Below, in pieces: positions 1 to 11,700 of a stretch of 64,000 nt of DNA. The notes below the pieces were generated by a model. The model was given only the letters and a program-made list of their open reading frames with translations. It made no database searches and was not told the DNA's origin. Position 1 is the first letter of the stretch, and each line of letters begins with the position of its first letter. The stretch is from Trichobilharzia regenti (lineage: Eukaryota; Platyhelminthes; Trematoda; Strigeidida; Schistosomatidae), in the NCBI GenBank assembly GCA_944472135.2, contig OX235267.1:15483452-15547451 (forward strand), read 5' to 3'. Made by a program: the position numbers and the translations under genes.

Positions 1-1957
1 CATTGACAGTGTAGGCGCTCCTTTTTCACAGATGTAACATAGATGGACTGTTGCAAACAGAAGCACACTGGTTTGTGAATTAGTCATCATAGTCTTGGAT
101 TCTACCAGCTGCATCCATTAATTGCTGAAGCTTGAACAGTGGACATTACCCAGCATGAATAAACGAGTCAAACAGATTAGAATAAGGACTCAAAAAGGAG
201 TGCTGGTCAGAAGCATTAGGAATTTGTCTTCTCGAGGGTTCGCAGGATAAAATTTATTGCGAAGGTCGGTGTACATAAAGCTATTTTTTGAGCATCTTAA
301 GCAATATTCCATTATAAGAGATATGGAAAAATATGATGTCTTTTTTTCCTAGTGTCAAATTTAGCTACACTGTAGGGGATCAAAGGAGTTCATCAAATCA
401 GTCGCACCTTCGATGAACGATGTATTTATGTTTGCAGGCTGAAACACGGGTGGACCAGTGGATTTTTAAAGGACAAGAGCTGGCCAGGTATATTGAGGTG
501 CTACTGTTTATTTCCACAATCTATTCATAGCACCACTAATAAGTACACTTTTCAGCAGCCGTAAGTTTTATATTATCCCTTCACTTGCTGGGTCGGTGTT
601 AAGCACAGTTTGCCCACCAGGTTACGTGGGCCGGGTCAAAGAATCAGGAGGTAGTGTGGCCATAGCTCAGGCCTGGCCGGATAGATGGCCACACAGCAAT
701 TCTGAGAGTTACTTGTATTTATGGCCAACAGGAAGAGAGCCCGAATCTATCTAAGCAGCCAAACCAGTTGGATTCCATGAGTACTACACGGGCACGTGTC
801 CCCAATTTTTGCGAACCAAGGGAATTAGACTCATCTAATATAGATACGACCTACAATGACTGCGACCATCATTTTTCATACGACATACGTATATTTATCA
901 ATTTTATACTTCTCTGACAATTTTCGAGTGGTGTCTTGTCAATCGAACCTCACATATTCCTTGCAAAGGTGGTCACTGTCTTAATCAAATGGTCGCGATA
1001 TGTTCAACGTTTGCGTTACATTTTTGCATGATTCGTTACATAAAATTTATCTTGTTGTAATCCTTGCACAAGTACTATACTACTTTCATACCTGTAACCA
1101 TTAACTCTCGTATTAAATAGTTATGGTTAATCAAAGTAAAGAGCAACGAACCCAATCCCCTGTAAATCCGGTGACTATATTGAGAGCGACTTTATTGCAT
1201 ATCCCCTCAATGACGCTTGTTGTTATGTTGCTATTGGTTCCAAGTGGCCTTGGTTTTGGGGGAAGATTTAACTGATGAATTGTTGCGATTTCATAGACAT
1301 AACTCAGGCTCATAGGTGAAAGAAAGTTATAATCCTGGAATAAGGACAAGTTGTTCATAAGGTAAAGAGGACATTATTTTTCAGTTTATTTGTACATATA
1401 CTATTGTGCATCGGGTTGCACTGAGTTCTTAGTGCATCTGTATGTAATTGCATTTACGTAAAGTAAAACATTACGAATGCTCCTGTTTTTAGAATAAAAA
1501 ACATGATTCTCTTCATTAAGTTTAGTAATGAAGAATGGAATTTCTTCCACGTCAGTGTTATTTAATTGAAGTTTTAAGCTCTGTAGGCCCTTAAAGGAAT
1601 AAATTCGGCATCGAGAAATCCTATGTAAGCCGAAAAAACTTTTAGTTTACTAAATCTTACTGACTGCCTGTATAAATTTGATATTTGTCAAGTGTTCATT
1701 TGGAATCTGCTGGAGTACTCTGTGAAGTAATAGTTGTAGTGCATTTTTCCTAAACTTGTTGTAGTCGTTGGTACTGCCAGGATACCACTTACTCGCTTTA
1801 TGCAGCCGAAATATCCAATTCTCACTTTATTGTGGAAACACTGTATTGCCTGCAAAAGTAGTGCATCAGTTTGTGAGTTTCATAAAGCCTACAGAATGTT
1901 TTCTATTCAGTGATTACTGTTTGCGGGTTATCCGAGAAAACACATTTCCAAGTGGAA
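1..1957. other. Unassigned AT-rich intergenic sequence
   Basis: I see no supportable gene here. A short - strand open frame at 1131-1358 has no family resemblance I recognise and no splice context. A slightly more GC-rich stretch at about 590-730 may be an old repeat, but no box A/B or RT motif is visible. Confidence 0.5.
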
Positions 1958-1959
1958 TG

Positions 1960-2830
1960 TTACACAAGGCCGAATTCTTAAACTGTCATCCTTATATCAG
2001 TTAAATTCAATCACACATACATTAGTAGGATAGTCTGTAACTGACTGTAGAGACCTATCAGGGAATAGTCTCATCAACTCACAATTTGCTGATGATATTG
2101 TCCACCTAGACTGTGAGAAGTAACCCCTGATGCTGGGAAACATGAAAATAATATCGGTGTTTGTCTTTAGGTGTCTGCGTTCTATCTCATGAGTAAAGCA
2201 GTATAATATGGCAAGTGCTGTTGGGGTTACGCATGAATGTTTAGGTGGGGTGGGTAAGTTAGTGTTCAAGATAAGGAAGCTTAATATGTTGAGATGGCTA
2301 GAACACGTGCTGGCATACCAAGCCATCGCCCTCCTCGGGGGACACATGTTAAGATTCAAAATGTGTTTGGATCGGTCAAATGAAAAACTGGTATTGGTTC
2401 ATAAAACCGTTGACAGTCAGCTGGAAGAACTACTAGAGATATGACTGCAAATCTTTGTTACTGGCAGAGATGCATTCACTCTGTGTAATCTCACGTATCT
2501 ATTCAACTCATGTTTTTCCTTGTCACTATTTATTCTCCCTCATATTTTCGCTCTTTAAACTTTCATTTAGTTTCATGTCTCTACCTTTGTATGCTGCATG
2601 GAATGTGGTAAATTAAACAGGTGGACTTCTCTGCAAACTCGTACTGAAAGCTAGTCAGAATGACACAGTCTAGACATAAGTGAATACGAAACATTGATAA
2701 ATGATCTCCAAAATTTCCACAAATGATAAGTGTAGTTCTTAATCTCCTTCTTTGCTGAATAAAAAATAGAATCCTTTCAGTAGTCTCTTCTTCCACCTGG
2801 GACTCGTCTCCTACTTGGAAGTGTTTTTTG
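1960..2830 (+). repeat. RTE-like 3' fragment, copy 1 of a diverged duplicated block
   Basis: The + frame at 2208-2444 resembles the C-terminal tail of an RTE-type reverse transcriptase: a CLGGVGK-like stretch is followed by LRWLEHVL, matching the LHRLRWLGHVLRM motif of the fragment at 52241-52639. The whole block, including its 3' untranslated part (GATGCATTCACTCTGTGTAA at about 2470), aligns by eye with 4220-4890. It is decayed, with a shortened tail and no intact RT core. The call as non-LTR remnant is fairly secure; the family name is inference. Confidence 0.6.
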
Positions 2831-2950
2831 TGCTTTGGCACTTTTGTGCTAATCTTTCAATCATTCAGCATATGCCGTTGTTGTTGAATCAGGACCTAGA
2901 TGACTTTAGTTGAATAAGGTTTCGGTCGTGCAAACACGAGTCCTGGGCAG

Positions 2951-4200
2951 TTGATTGGTTGCATTATCATTTCTCAAATGGAATGCAGTATACTGCATGT
3001 TAGGGTAAATCTTCCCCCACGCTTGCTGAAGCTGGAGTTCCTCAGTGTATTGTTATCTCTCCTTTTCTTTTTTTCTCTCTCATCTTACATGACTTTCCTC
3101 ATTCTAATGAGAGCAACTTCGTCAAATACGCTGGTGATCTGACCGTCCCACTTCCTGTCATGTTACAATGTGACTGCAGCAAACTTAACTGCTTCCTGTC
3201 TGTAGTCTAAGGTACATGGTCTTACGTAAAATCCCTCTAAATGTCAGGCAGTTAACTTTCCCTTCACTCATAAGCGTAAACTACAAGAATTGTGTCGTTC
3301 ACAAGATGCTTGTATCAAAGAGGGCACTGAAACAGAAACTAAGTCTAATATAAAGTACCTTGGAGTAGTTCTATCCGCTGGTCTTTCTTGGTCATTCTAT
3401 ATCTTGTCGATTTCCGAGAAAACTTTCAGTCTAGCTTACCACGTTATGTAGTCAAGACAGTCAGAAATCATTCAACCTCTAATTTTGCAGTTTGTTAACT
3501 CTTGCATTGGTCTTTACTGCCCCCACTTTTTCTTTCCTGAATTACTCAAAAACGACTGTCAATGTAGTTGAAGATTGAACGATCAATTCTTGTTGTTTGC
3601 TTAAAATCAACTTCCCCAATTTTCGCGGAGGCATCAATCCACCAGTCATCGTCTCATCGGTCGCTGTTCAGAAAGAAGAGTGAAACATCGTCAGAAGTAA
3701 TACAATGATTTATTATTGTAATATTTGTTTTCAGACCTTAGTTCACTTATTCTTTTTATATGTTGGTGTAACAATAAAGAAATATCAAGCGGCAGATCGG
3801 TGTTTTGGTTTTTTCGTCCGCTATAACTAAGCGTTTCCGAAATCTTCGAAGAACAGCGTGGACCTGAGCGTAGCGAGAGCTGGGCATTAACGGTTTATGA
3901 GACGTGATTGACAACGACTATGTCGCATTGTGCAAGGTATCAAGGTTGTCAGTAGGGAAGTGGTGTACCATTTAGTCAACTTGTTAATGCATTAGTTGAA
4001 GGACATCTAAACTCATGCGAGAAATGGTCTAAATCTATACCGTCTAACCCTCAACATCCCCTCTATTCTCAACTCTTCCCTTTAATTTCATCTGATGTAG
4101 CCAGAAGTCAGTATAAAAGATTGTATGATCGTCGGTATGTGAATTTTTTGAATCTGTAGACTGCATTCCATTCACTTAATACTGAAACTAAACTATGAGG
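2951..4200 (+). mobile_element. CR1/jockey-like non-LTR RT fragment, decayed, split by a solo LTR
   Basis: Translated pieces in shifting + frames follow the end of a CR1-like reverse transcriptase: a GVPQ-type motif at about 3030, SPLL-like residues, a degraded YADDL box at about 3130, then IKYLGVVLSAGLSWS at about 3350-3400. The C-terminal part resumes after the LTR (3914 onward) with a QYKRLYDRR-like stretch at about 4110-4137. Stops and frameshifts show it is dead. The LTR at 3557-3913 interrupts it and its 5-bp flanks duplicate element sequence. Confidence 0.65.
3557..3913 (+). mobile_element. Solo LTR of the BEL/Pao-like family
   Basis: The 357-bp unit begins TGTCAATG and ends ATTGACA, giving 6-bp terminal inverted repeats TGTCAA/TTGACA. 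It is flanked by a perfect 5-bp target-site duplication, ACGAC, at 3552-3556 and 3914-3918. The same LTR recurs at 14933, 16884, 19303, 22907, 24007 and 25281. No internal Gag sequence adjoins it, so it is a solo LTR left by LTR-LTR recombination. Confidence 0.9.
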
Positions 4201-4219
4201 GAACTGATATTTCCAAGAA

Positions 4220-4890
4220 GGATATAATATAAGGCTCATTTCTACAACTGTCGTCCTTATTTTAGTTCACATTCATCATGCCTGTATTAACTGAATTGTC
4301 TGTCACTCACTTTAGGGACTTATCAGGGAAAAGTCTTGTCAGCTTAGTGCATGCTGATTGTATTGTTCACTTAGGCTGCGAAAAGTGACCATTGAAACTG
4401 GAAGATATGAAAAGACTACTGGATTTTGATTACTGTCTGTGCCCTTTCTTATATGTTAAGTAGTCTAATATGGTGAGTAACATTGGGGTTAAGCGTAGTG
4501 TTATGTAGAAATGTGATTCCAAACGTTGTTAATGACACAGATGCATTCACTCTGTGTAACTTCACGTATATGAGCTGCCCTTATATTTTTTCCACATCAC
4601 TGTTCGTTTTTCATCACATTTATGCTCATTAGAGTTCCATTTAATTTCTTTTTTCCCCTACCTTTGTGTGCTACATAGAATGTGATAACTTAAACAGGTG
4701 CACTTGTGTGCAAGCTTCTACGTTGAAAGTCAGCCTGTCAGAATGGTCTATAGTCCAGGTATAATGAAATGCTAAAACGTGGATAAAAATAGGCAAAATG
4801 TCAACAAATGATAATCGTACTTTTTCATCTAGTTCTTGTCTAACTAAAAAAAGCGATCTTACAATAATTTCTCCTCTTACCCGAGATAAC
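4220..4890 (+). repeat. Diverged second copy of the 1960-2830 block
   Basis: Shares with copy 1 the order of landmarks: a tract near 4246 like 1983, GGGACTTATCAGGGAAAAGTC at about 4316 like the tract near 2050, the GATGCATTCACTCTGTGTAA run at 4530, and the TTAAACAGGTG run at 4690. It lacks the RT-tail frame of copy 1. The two copies bracket the CR1-like fragment. It is either a second insertion of the same element or part of a segmental duplication. Confidence 0.55.
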
Positions 4891-7384
4891 TCTCACACTC
4901 TGTCTCGTTATATCTCATGAGTTAGTTAATTTTACCGCGTAGCCCAAATGCGAAGTCGAAACACATCTGATGAAATATGTTTTGCTTATTACCAACTAAA
5001 TATAATATTTTTCAAGTGTGGAATGTCACTAATCGTACTGCTATGCTTCTGTGCTGAGTTCCGTGTTAAAACTCAGTCAGTCAGCTTTGTCACTGCAGAT
5101 GCGTAGTGTCACAACTCACTACAGTGTTAATTGGCTTAAACAAATATTAATACCGTTTTCTAAGTATTCCATGTATTTCCGAATTCCTTAAATTGTCCAG
5201 ATAAAGTGGACCGAAGAGGAAAACATACACCAAAAGTCAGGAGCACGGACATAAGAAATAGTGTGAATAGAAGTGAATGAGATGAGTGACTTTTTATCCT
5301 TTTAGTATGCTTAGCTGAAATACTCATGTATATGAATGAAGCGAAAAGTTGTGTGAGTGACTTGATGTGATTACGAGGAATAATTTGTGCTGGAAACGAC
5401 TTTATGTGATATTGCTGTATAATACTGTGTGATTCATGAAAATAAAATAATATCCATAATGGAGTTATATATACTTTACCACAATGCCCAAGTTTTATAC
5501 TTATATCAAAAGTACTTATCTTGTGCGTTATGTCTCCTAATTGTTTCATTTTTGTCTTCCTCATTGCAGGTCGTCAGTCTTCGTAGACATTCCACTAGAT
5601 GTCGTCATACATAGTATCTGCAAGCAGTCTTTCAACACATCTACCTCCCGCAAATTTGTTGTTGCGATGCCTTTAGATTATTTATATTTGGCCATAATGC
5701 AATTAGTATGCTTACATTACTGATGCAGTGACATGCAAGACTTGTACATGTTACTGTGAAGTTTGCCTGTAATAACATTCCCTCCATAGTAAATACAATC
5801 CTTGTGATAACAATTCGTCATTATCTTTTCATTGCGTTGATAGGTGCGTATATATCAGAAAAAAGCTAACCTTGTCGTATTAGTTCTCTAAGTGACAATC
5901 ACTAAGTGCTCATACCTCTGCTGAATACCAAGTGCTACTCGTGGCCCATGAACTACTTATTACTGCATTCGTAAATAACTGTCAAACTATTGTTACATGG
6001 AGTAGTGAAACAGAGGGCGTATGAAATTTAGATATTAATGTGTATCTGAAGTTATTGACACAATATATATGTACATGTTTCATTTCCAAACAAGAAAATT
6101 TTATAGGGTAATGTAGGGCTAAGCGCGGTGAATTAATAATGTATTCTCTGCTGTATACACCTTGTATGAGTGAAATGCTTCTATTCAATTTTCGGCGTAG
6201 CTGCAATATCTCCCTGCAGGGTTTCTTCAATGCATTCTCACGGGTAATAATACTTGGTACTGAGGAATCCAGCCAAAAGCATCTGTGACAGAGTCGAATA
6301 ACTTTTTCAACTAGAAGCGGTAATATTGATATTAGGTGTGATTTACCTGTAAACTGAGGGACCCTAGTGTAACACAGAACCATATAATAATAATAGTATA
6401 TTCTCATTTTGTACATGAGAGACGTCAGTTTACAGGCATCATCAATATGATAAATTACATATACGATTAGCAATCATAATTAATAATAATATCCCAGCAG
6501 GGTATTCTTTGTTTTACAGGCACAAGTAGAATTCATGGACTAAGCATTTGTTAAATAAGGAGGTGACCCATTGAGTCACTTAGACGAAATGCGATACCTT
6601 ATACACGCACCTTCGGATATAGGGATGTGTCACTCTACATGAACTCTGGGCCATATCGAGCAGGCGTTCCTTTAAATCTACGCTACCTTGTACGCTCAGT
6701 TATTGTTCGTATATATGTGATGATTTGGTGCATTTCCCAGTTCGCCTATAATTACGGGATGTACATTATATTAAGGAACACAAATCGATGGCGTTAGTCG
6801 TCGTTTTTTCGTTGTTTCCGCTTAAGCCTGAAGAGACTGCAGTTCGGATAGATCAAAGGATGACTTCTACCTGAAACTGTCTAGTTGGCCGGAAAAAGCA
6901 AAACGCTCAGATTGAAACTGAAGTACAAAACAAAGTCGGCACAAGATAAAGTGTTTGTGAATACAACAGTTGCATACAATGTACTCAGCAGAATGAGTTG
7001 TGGTTGAAAAAATAAAATGCCTGCTGGAAAAAATTTTTTGACCGCACACCTTATATGAAGGAAAACGTGTGAAAATATGTAAGTATATAGAAACAAAAGT
7101 TTACAAAGAATCACTGACTTTTATTCGATCAGGTAATGATGCTGCCGTGGAGAAGAAACTGATAAATACAGGTATATTTAGGGTGTCCATGATTGCTGAG
7201 TATGACAGGTTCAATGAGCTGGACAGGTCTAGAATGTATCTGTGAAAAAACAACAGCAATGAGTTATCCTTTCGGAATAAAATAGTGAAACATCAGTAAA
7301 GACAATATAATATCGTTCTGTTGTTTTTATTGATTAGGAATTACAAAAGATTGTGCAATAATGAGTTATTCGCTTTGCTGAACT
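4891..7384. other. No firm gene; possible Penelope terminal remnant and unexplained - strand frame
   Basis: 5380-5520 resembles the Penelope-type terminal sequence seen at 38937 and 53900 (a GGAAACGAC box, then TATCCATAATGGAGTTATA). A 163-codon - strand open frame covers 5982-6473; a TTTACAG acceptor-like site lies inside it near 6350, but I recognise no domain and do not call it a gene. The remainder shows no repeats or motifs I can name. Confidence 0.4.
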
Positions 7385-7740
7385 AATTGTCCCGGCCGGA
7401 AACTGCTACCACCACCTTGTCGTGGTGGTCGGGCTTGAATACCGTAATGACCCAACATGCTAAACTGACTGAGACTCTGTCCCTGCAGGTCCTACCATGT
7501 CACGAAGGTTGTTTGGATAGCGGTTAAACTAAAAGCAGTTACCATGGGGTACATGAGCTCCAGTATCCAATCGGATCAAATGGCGTATGAACCAATATGG
7601 GTCACCGGAAACCATGGGAATGCAGCTCCTGACGCTGCTCCGCTGCCTTGCGGATTAGACTCCAAGTCAAAGGCTCCGAGGGAGGTCCCTTAATAAAACC
7701 ACCTGCTTCGTGTGGGCGCCCAGTCAGTATCTCAGCCCTC
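7385..7740. repeat. GC-richer block, probable untranslated part of a non-LTR element
   Basis: An abrupt compositional change from its surroundings, starting near CCCGGCCGGAAACTGCTACC and ending near 7740. An inner hairpin-like tract (CACCACCTTGTCGTGGTGG, about 7410-7428) is evident. No long open frame fits. Its composition suggests the 5' untranslated region of a recently mobile retroelement, but the window holds no second copy to prove this. Confidence 0.35.
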
Positions 7741-8296
7741 ATACAATCAACTGAATGAAGCTGCAAACAATCAATGAAACTTGTCGCGTGCTATTACTCG
7801 TGTTGCAATTTCCTTCCTTCTTCCCTTCCCGATGATAGTTAACGAATACTGTTTGAACTTGTTGAACATGATTGTTTTCCTTCCAGATGAGGTTCTTTAT
7901 CCCTTCTCTACTTATATATACATTTTTTCTCCTCTTTCTTTTTTCTTTTGATCTATGTTGTTTTATTATTATTGTGTGGCGCATTCTTCTTGATGCCATA
8001 TTGTATCAAGTTTTTATGCGTTTAAATAAATAAATATGTCCCATAAGGTGGTGACACTAATATTTCTGTTACTTAGGCGTCCATGTAAGATGTCATTTGG
8101 TTTCATCTAATGTGCCTACATAGATAGGCTACTGATGTGCTGAAACACTAGTTACTATGGGAAATAACAATCTTCGTTTAATGTTTTCCGGTAATAAATT
8201 GAAGCTTAGTCACCATCAGGGGGACATTTTTTAAATGACCAGGGTCAACACCCAGACCAAGGGACAAAGGTGTCTTAGTGAAAACAATTTACTTAC
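7741..8296. other. No supportable feature
   Basis: Low-complexity T-rich and AT-rich sequence between the GC-rich block and the SUN exon. The missing last SUN exon was searched for here without success. Confidence 0.4.
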
Positions 8297-8389
8297 CTTG
8301 ATGGGAAAAGTTTGTATAGGTTAGCCGTTGACATCATACATAAATTTTCCCAAAACAACTCCATCTTCATCGTCTCCAGATTGCAAAGC
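8297..8389 (-). pseudogene. SUN-domain gene exon (third seen) with in-frame stop
   Basis: On the - strand a TTTATAG acceptor precedes 8389 and an AAG|GTAAGT donor follows 8297. The 93 bases (31 codons, phase 0 at both ends) encode a SUN-domain core strand: GDDEDGVVLGKF and MYDVNG, then a TAA codon, then PIQTFPIK. SUN domains have LGxFxYDxxGxPxQTF here, so the family call is strong. The stop falls between G and P, where other members have one ordinary residue. Phase fits the upstream exon at 12648-12724. SUN proteins sit in the inner nuclear membrane and bind KASH proteins; the stop would truncate that fold. An allele, assembly error or true pseudogene are all possible. Confidence 0.8.
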
Positions 8390-8689
8390 CTATAAACAGA
8401 TTGTATGGTAAAACATTAACGTATGAATTGTCAACAACTAGCTTCAGTATTCATGGAAAAGTCCGCATAAACTGCCAAGCCAACAGTGCTCGTGATATCG
8501 CTTTGAATTTATTAAGGAGCAATAATTAAAAGCGCTTGGTACTTCTCGAATTCGATCAATGGGATAGAATGTCGTATATCTGGGGTCATTGTTACAAAAA
8601 CAACGTAGTCATATAGTTTCGTCTCAGACTACTTGTTTTCTTAAATGTTCAAAAGGTTGAAACTGTTTAACTATCTGTCTATTCTGATT

Positions 8690-9140
8690 GATTAATGCTA
8701 ACTGATATAGAATTAGGTTGGAAAGGGTTTGGAGTCGCCAAGTCAAACCATGGATTCTGTCACTGTTAGTTTGAGTCACGTAAGGACATGTAAACTGTCT
8801 GATTGGGATCTTGAGGATGCTGAAAACCAGCAACTTGATTCTATTGGTGATATGTCTGACAATTGTTCTCAGTGTGGTGCCGGTGCATTCAGTTTTTTAA
8901 ACCTCAAGATGCATTAAATCCTTATGGCTCCCCACACCAATATTCTTCCGCTTTTACACTTCTCCTCGTTGTAGTTCTCTTTCATTTTGTTTATTTATCA
9001 TTTGATCTATCTCTATCTGCTACATTAAGAGTGTCAATTTGCACTACTGAACTTCTGTGCAAAGTCCCACGATGAGACTCAGTCAGTCTTTTGCAACGAG
9101 TGTTTTAGTATCGACAGCTATTCAATGTATACTGCATACA
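8690..9140 (+). mobile_element. RTE-like 3' fragment
   Basis: The + frame at 8729-8917 (VSLSHVRTCKLSDWDLEDAENQ, in part) matches in order the segment VGRCRLPGWGPRDSRNHWLE encoded on the - strand at about 52000-52180, the far C-terminus of the same RTE-like family. The following 3' untranslated part also matches. No RT core is present. Confidence 0.6.
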
Positions 9141-9891
9141 AGAAGAGCGAATAGGATCCATTCATTCGTATCTGTGGGGGTGGTTGTCCAAACAACTGTC
9201 ATTTAGAAAAATGTACATTTGAACTGGCTTTTGATCACTCATATGTTTGTGGCTTTTCATGTCATGTATTACATTTATTTATTCGAAAAACTGCTGAAGC
9301 CATAACAGATAACCTCTATTGTCCTAGAGTGCAATTATTGAAATTACGGTTTATATCAATCACCTTAGGTGTTTTGAAGAAAACACGACAACCTTTCTGA
9401 AGATAGCTGTGTCCAGTACTACCAGGTTTTCCGAAGTTTCTCCAACCGATATCAGCTCATGGTGAAATCTTGTAACTGATCAAATCTCTCCAAACCGACA
9501 CCTGAATATATGTATTTTGTCAGTATTTTTTGAGGTCGCCATAGAAAATTGAAGTAGTTGTTACTCCTCTTAATGAATATTTTCCACATACATAAGTATG
9601 TATGTATTTCATCAAATACATTGCTTATACATCCAATGTTGTTAAGTAGTGATAATAGACAAATGATAAAATGAACAAGAATATAAAGCATTCAAAGGTT
9701 TAATAACATACTGATTACAATCATATTTGTTTCGTTTCCTTACACTAAATTGCTTTACCCACAAATCAGTAATTATGGAGGAGATAAGCTGTACAAAAGA
9801 TATACAGAATACAAAACATGTCTACTAACATGCTAACTGAGTTTCATATAAGCACATTGCATTTCACTATTGTACAGCAATCCGTAGGAGA
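9141..9891. other. No supportable feature
   Basis: AT-rich spacer inside an intron of the SUN gene. Short open frames have no recognisable similarity. Confidence 0.4.
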
Positions 9892-10584
9892 ATGTCTCTA
9901 GGAAAACCTAACCTTACCAGACTTCGAAGTGTCGTTGACCTAAGCCTGAGGTACTCTAATGACTTGACATTCTCTGAGCAAGTAGCATCACAGACTAGAA
10001 AATCGAGGATGCTCTTAGGATGCATACTCAGGAACTTTCACGACAATGAAGCCAAGCTAATTCTGCACAAAACATGTGTCAGACCACTACTAGAATACTG
10101 TCCATTTATTATAAGCAGCACTCGCACACGTGATAAGCTAAGGATGGAAAGTATCCAACGATACTTTACCTCAAAACTACTTGGCTACGATTGTAAGAAA
10201 GACTACATCTCACGGTGCATGATCCTAAAACTTGACCCACTTTGGACAAGGCGACTTATTATAAACCTAATATTCTTCTTTAAGGTCCTTCACAAAATAT
10301 CATTCTCAGGTAACAGGGACATACAATTCGCACAGGAAGGTTCTTACGATCTGCGTAACCAAACTTGCACAGTGACAACTCATTCTTTTAAGTCAACACT
10401 CCACAAAAACTTCTTCACAGTCATGTATTCTAAAATATGGAATAGCCTGCCCCTAGATGTCAGAACTTGCTCTTCGGTTACAACCTTCAAACGCTCTCTA
10501 TACAGACTGTTTCACTCTACTGAATATATTAATAAACTATTTACTCCTAGAACGAATCAACTACTAATCTACCACAGCACCTAA
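9892..10584 (+). mobile_element. CR1/jockey-like RT C-terminal fragment, 230-codon open frame
   Basis: An uninterrupted frame encodes the connection and thumb region after the RT palm. Landmarks are DLSLRYSNDLTFSEQ at the start, then KTCVRPLLEYC, a helix with ESIQRYFTSKLLGYD, and WNSLPLDVRTCSSVTTFKRSL near the end, the classic tail of CR1/jockey-like elements. The palm with its YADD box is missing, so the copy is 5'-truncated. It lies on the strand opposite to the SUN gene, in the intron between the exons at 12648 and 8389. The open frame suggests a fairly young insertion. Confidence 0.8.
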
Positions 10585-11312
10585 AAGACGCACCGCAACA
10601 CCCTTCGCAATCTAAAACTATAAATAAACTGGCAGCATGGATGCATAAAGACTTAGTACGGAACATACTGCAACAGTTTACCCCTAGAAATAGGACCTGT
10701 CACTCTACTGTAACCTTCAAACGCTTGCTATATAAACTTTTGTCCCAATGACTATCCCTACCAGAACCCATCACTTATTTCTAAAACGCACCAGTCATTA
10801 GAACACTAAAACGCTCAGACTCATTAATACACATTATGACACTAAATAAACTCTAAGACTTCGCATAAATACGTGAAAACACAACTACAATTTGGGGAAA
10901 GGTTTACTAAAGTATAATATACAATTGACATGAACATTTATATATGCATAAAACATTAATGTCCTTTTCATGTTCACATACTTTCTCTTTCTGGTATTCT
11001 GCTGCTGCGCATAATCTTCTATTTATCTTCTGGTCAAGGTCAAAAACCCTGCATCTAAACTGAAATGAAGATGGATTCCAAACCATTTATCTCATAACCA
11101 CTCAAATTCCATGAACGATCCAATTCTGCCATTTGAAGACGCTGGCGAACATGCTTTAAATGAGTATTCATGATCTGAAATGAAAAAGCAACTGGTTTTC
11201 AAACAGTTTTTCAGCATTTCACTCAACCTACGTATACAGTCCGCCATGCAGACACAAACGGCGCAAATGGAGAATTCTGGAATCGACCTCGGCACCATTT
11301 GATGCAGTAAAA
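10585..11312. other. Element 3' region and unassigned sequence
   Basis: 10610-10760 repeats a TTTACCCCTAGAAATAG / ACCTTCAAACGCTTGCTATA pattern related to the end of the preceding RT frame, as if a second partial 3' end lies there. The rest shows nothing I can name. Confidence 0.35.
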
Positions 11313-11345
11313 CAACTTAACATGACAATTGGTGGATGGTGGCTA

Positions 11346-11406
11346 GCAGTGGAATCCAGGATGCGCATTTCGTCCTATTTGGGACTCGTCGGCTGGATGT
11401 ACCTGC
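11346..11406 (-). ncRNA. Hammerhead ribozyme motif, core-mutated
   Basis: Stem I arms GCAGGTACATCCAG and CTGGATTCCACTGC, stem II GTCC/GGAC and the GAAA box are present. The CTGANGA box reads CCGACGA (U4 to C), so self-cleavage is unlikely. It belongs to the - strand half of the inverted SINE pair. Confidence 0.8.
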
Positions 11407-11639
11407 ATTTCTCAGTGAGTGATGATGTTCCCACTGAGGCTCGAACCCAGTACCCATAGTTTCAAACGCCAAAGCGTTATCCACTAGACCACTTGGGCCA
11501 CGAGAGCCACCTCTTGTGTAACGGGTCATATTAATTATTGAATCGTGGCCCAAGTGGTCTAGTGGATAACGCTTTGGCGTTTGAAACTATGGGTACTGGG
11601 TTCGAGCCTCAGTGGGAACATCATCACTCACTGAGAAAT

Positions 11640-11700
11640 GCAGGTACATCCAGCTGACGAGTCCCAAATAGGACGAAATGCGCATCTTGGATTCCACTGC
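11640..11700 (+). ncRNA. Type I hammerhead ribozyme, complete core
   Basis: All conserved elements are present: stem I 5' arm GCAGGTACATCCAG, core CTGACGA (11654-11660), stem II GTCC-CAAATA-GGAC, GAAA (11675-11678), a minimal self-complementary stem III ATGCGCAT, and stem I 3' arm TTGGATTCCACTGC. The predicted cleavage site follows the AUC at 11686. This is the schistosome Sm-alpha layout, whose very short stem III favours pairing in dimers or transient folding. It is the only copy of this family here with an unmutated core. Confidence 0.88.

Noticed and set aside
5982..6473. 163-codon - strand frame as a host exon
   Set aside because: It has an acceptor-like TTTACAG inside, but no recognisable domain, no convincing donor and no partner exons.
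6570..6640. Last SUN exon (YTCLYRFRVHG region)
   Set aside because: A CVYK-like reading needs several frameshifts, and the flanks resemble an RTE 3' end.
11541..11620. Functional tRNA gene
   Set aside because: Box A and B are present, but the cloverleaf is incomplete and the same head recurs in SINE copies followed by hammerheads.
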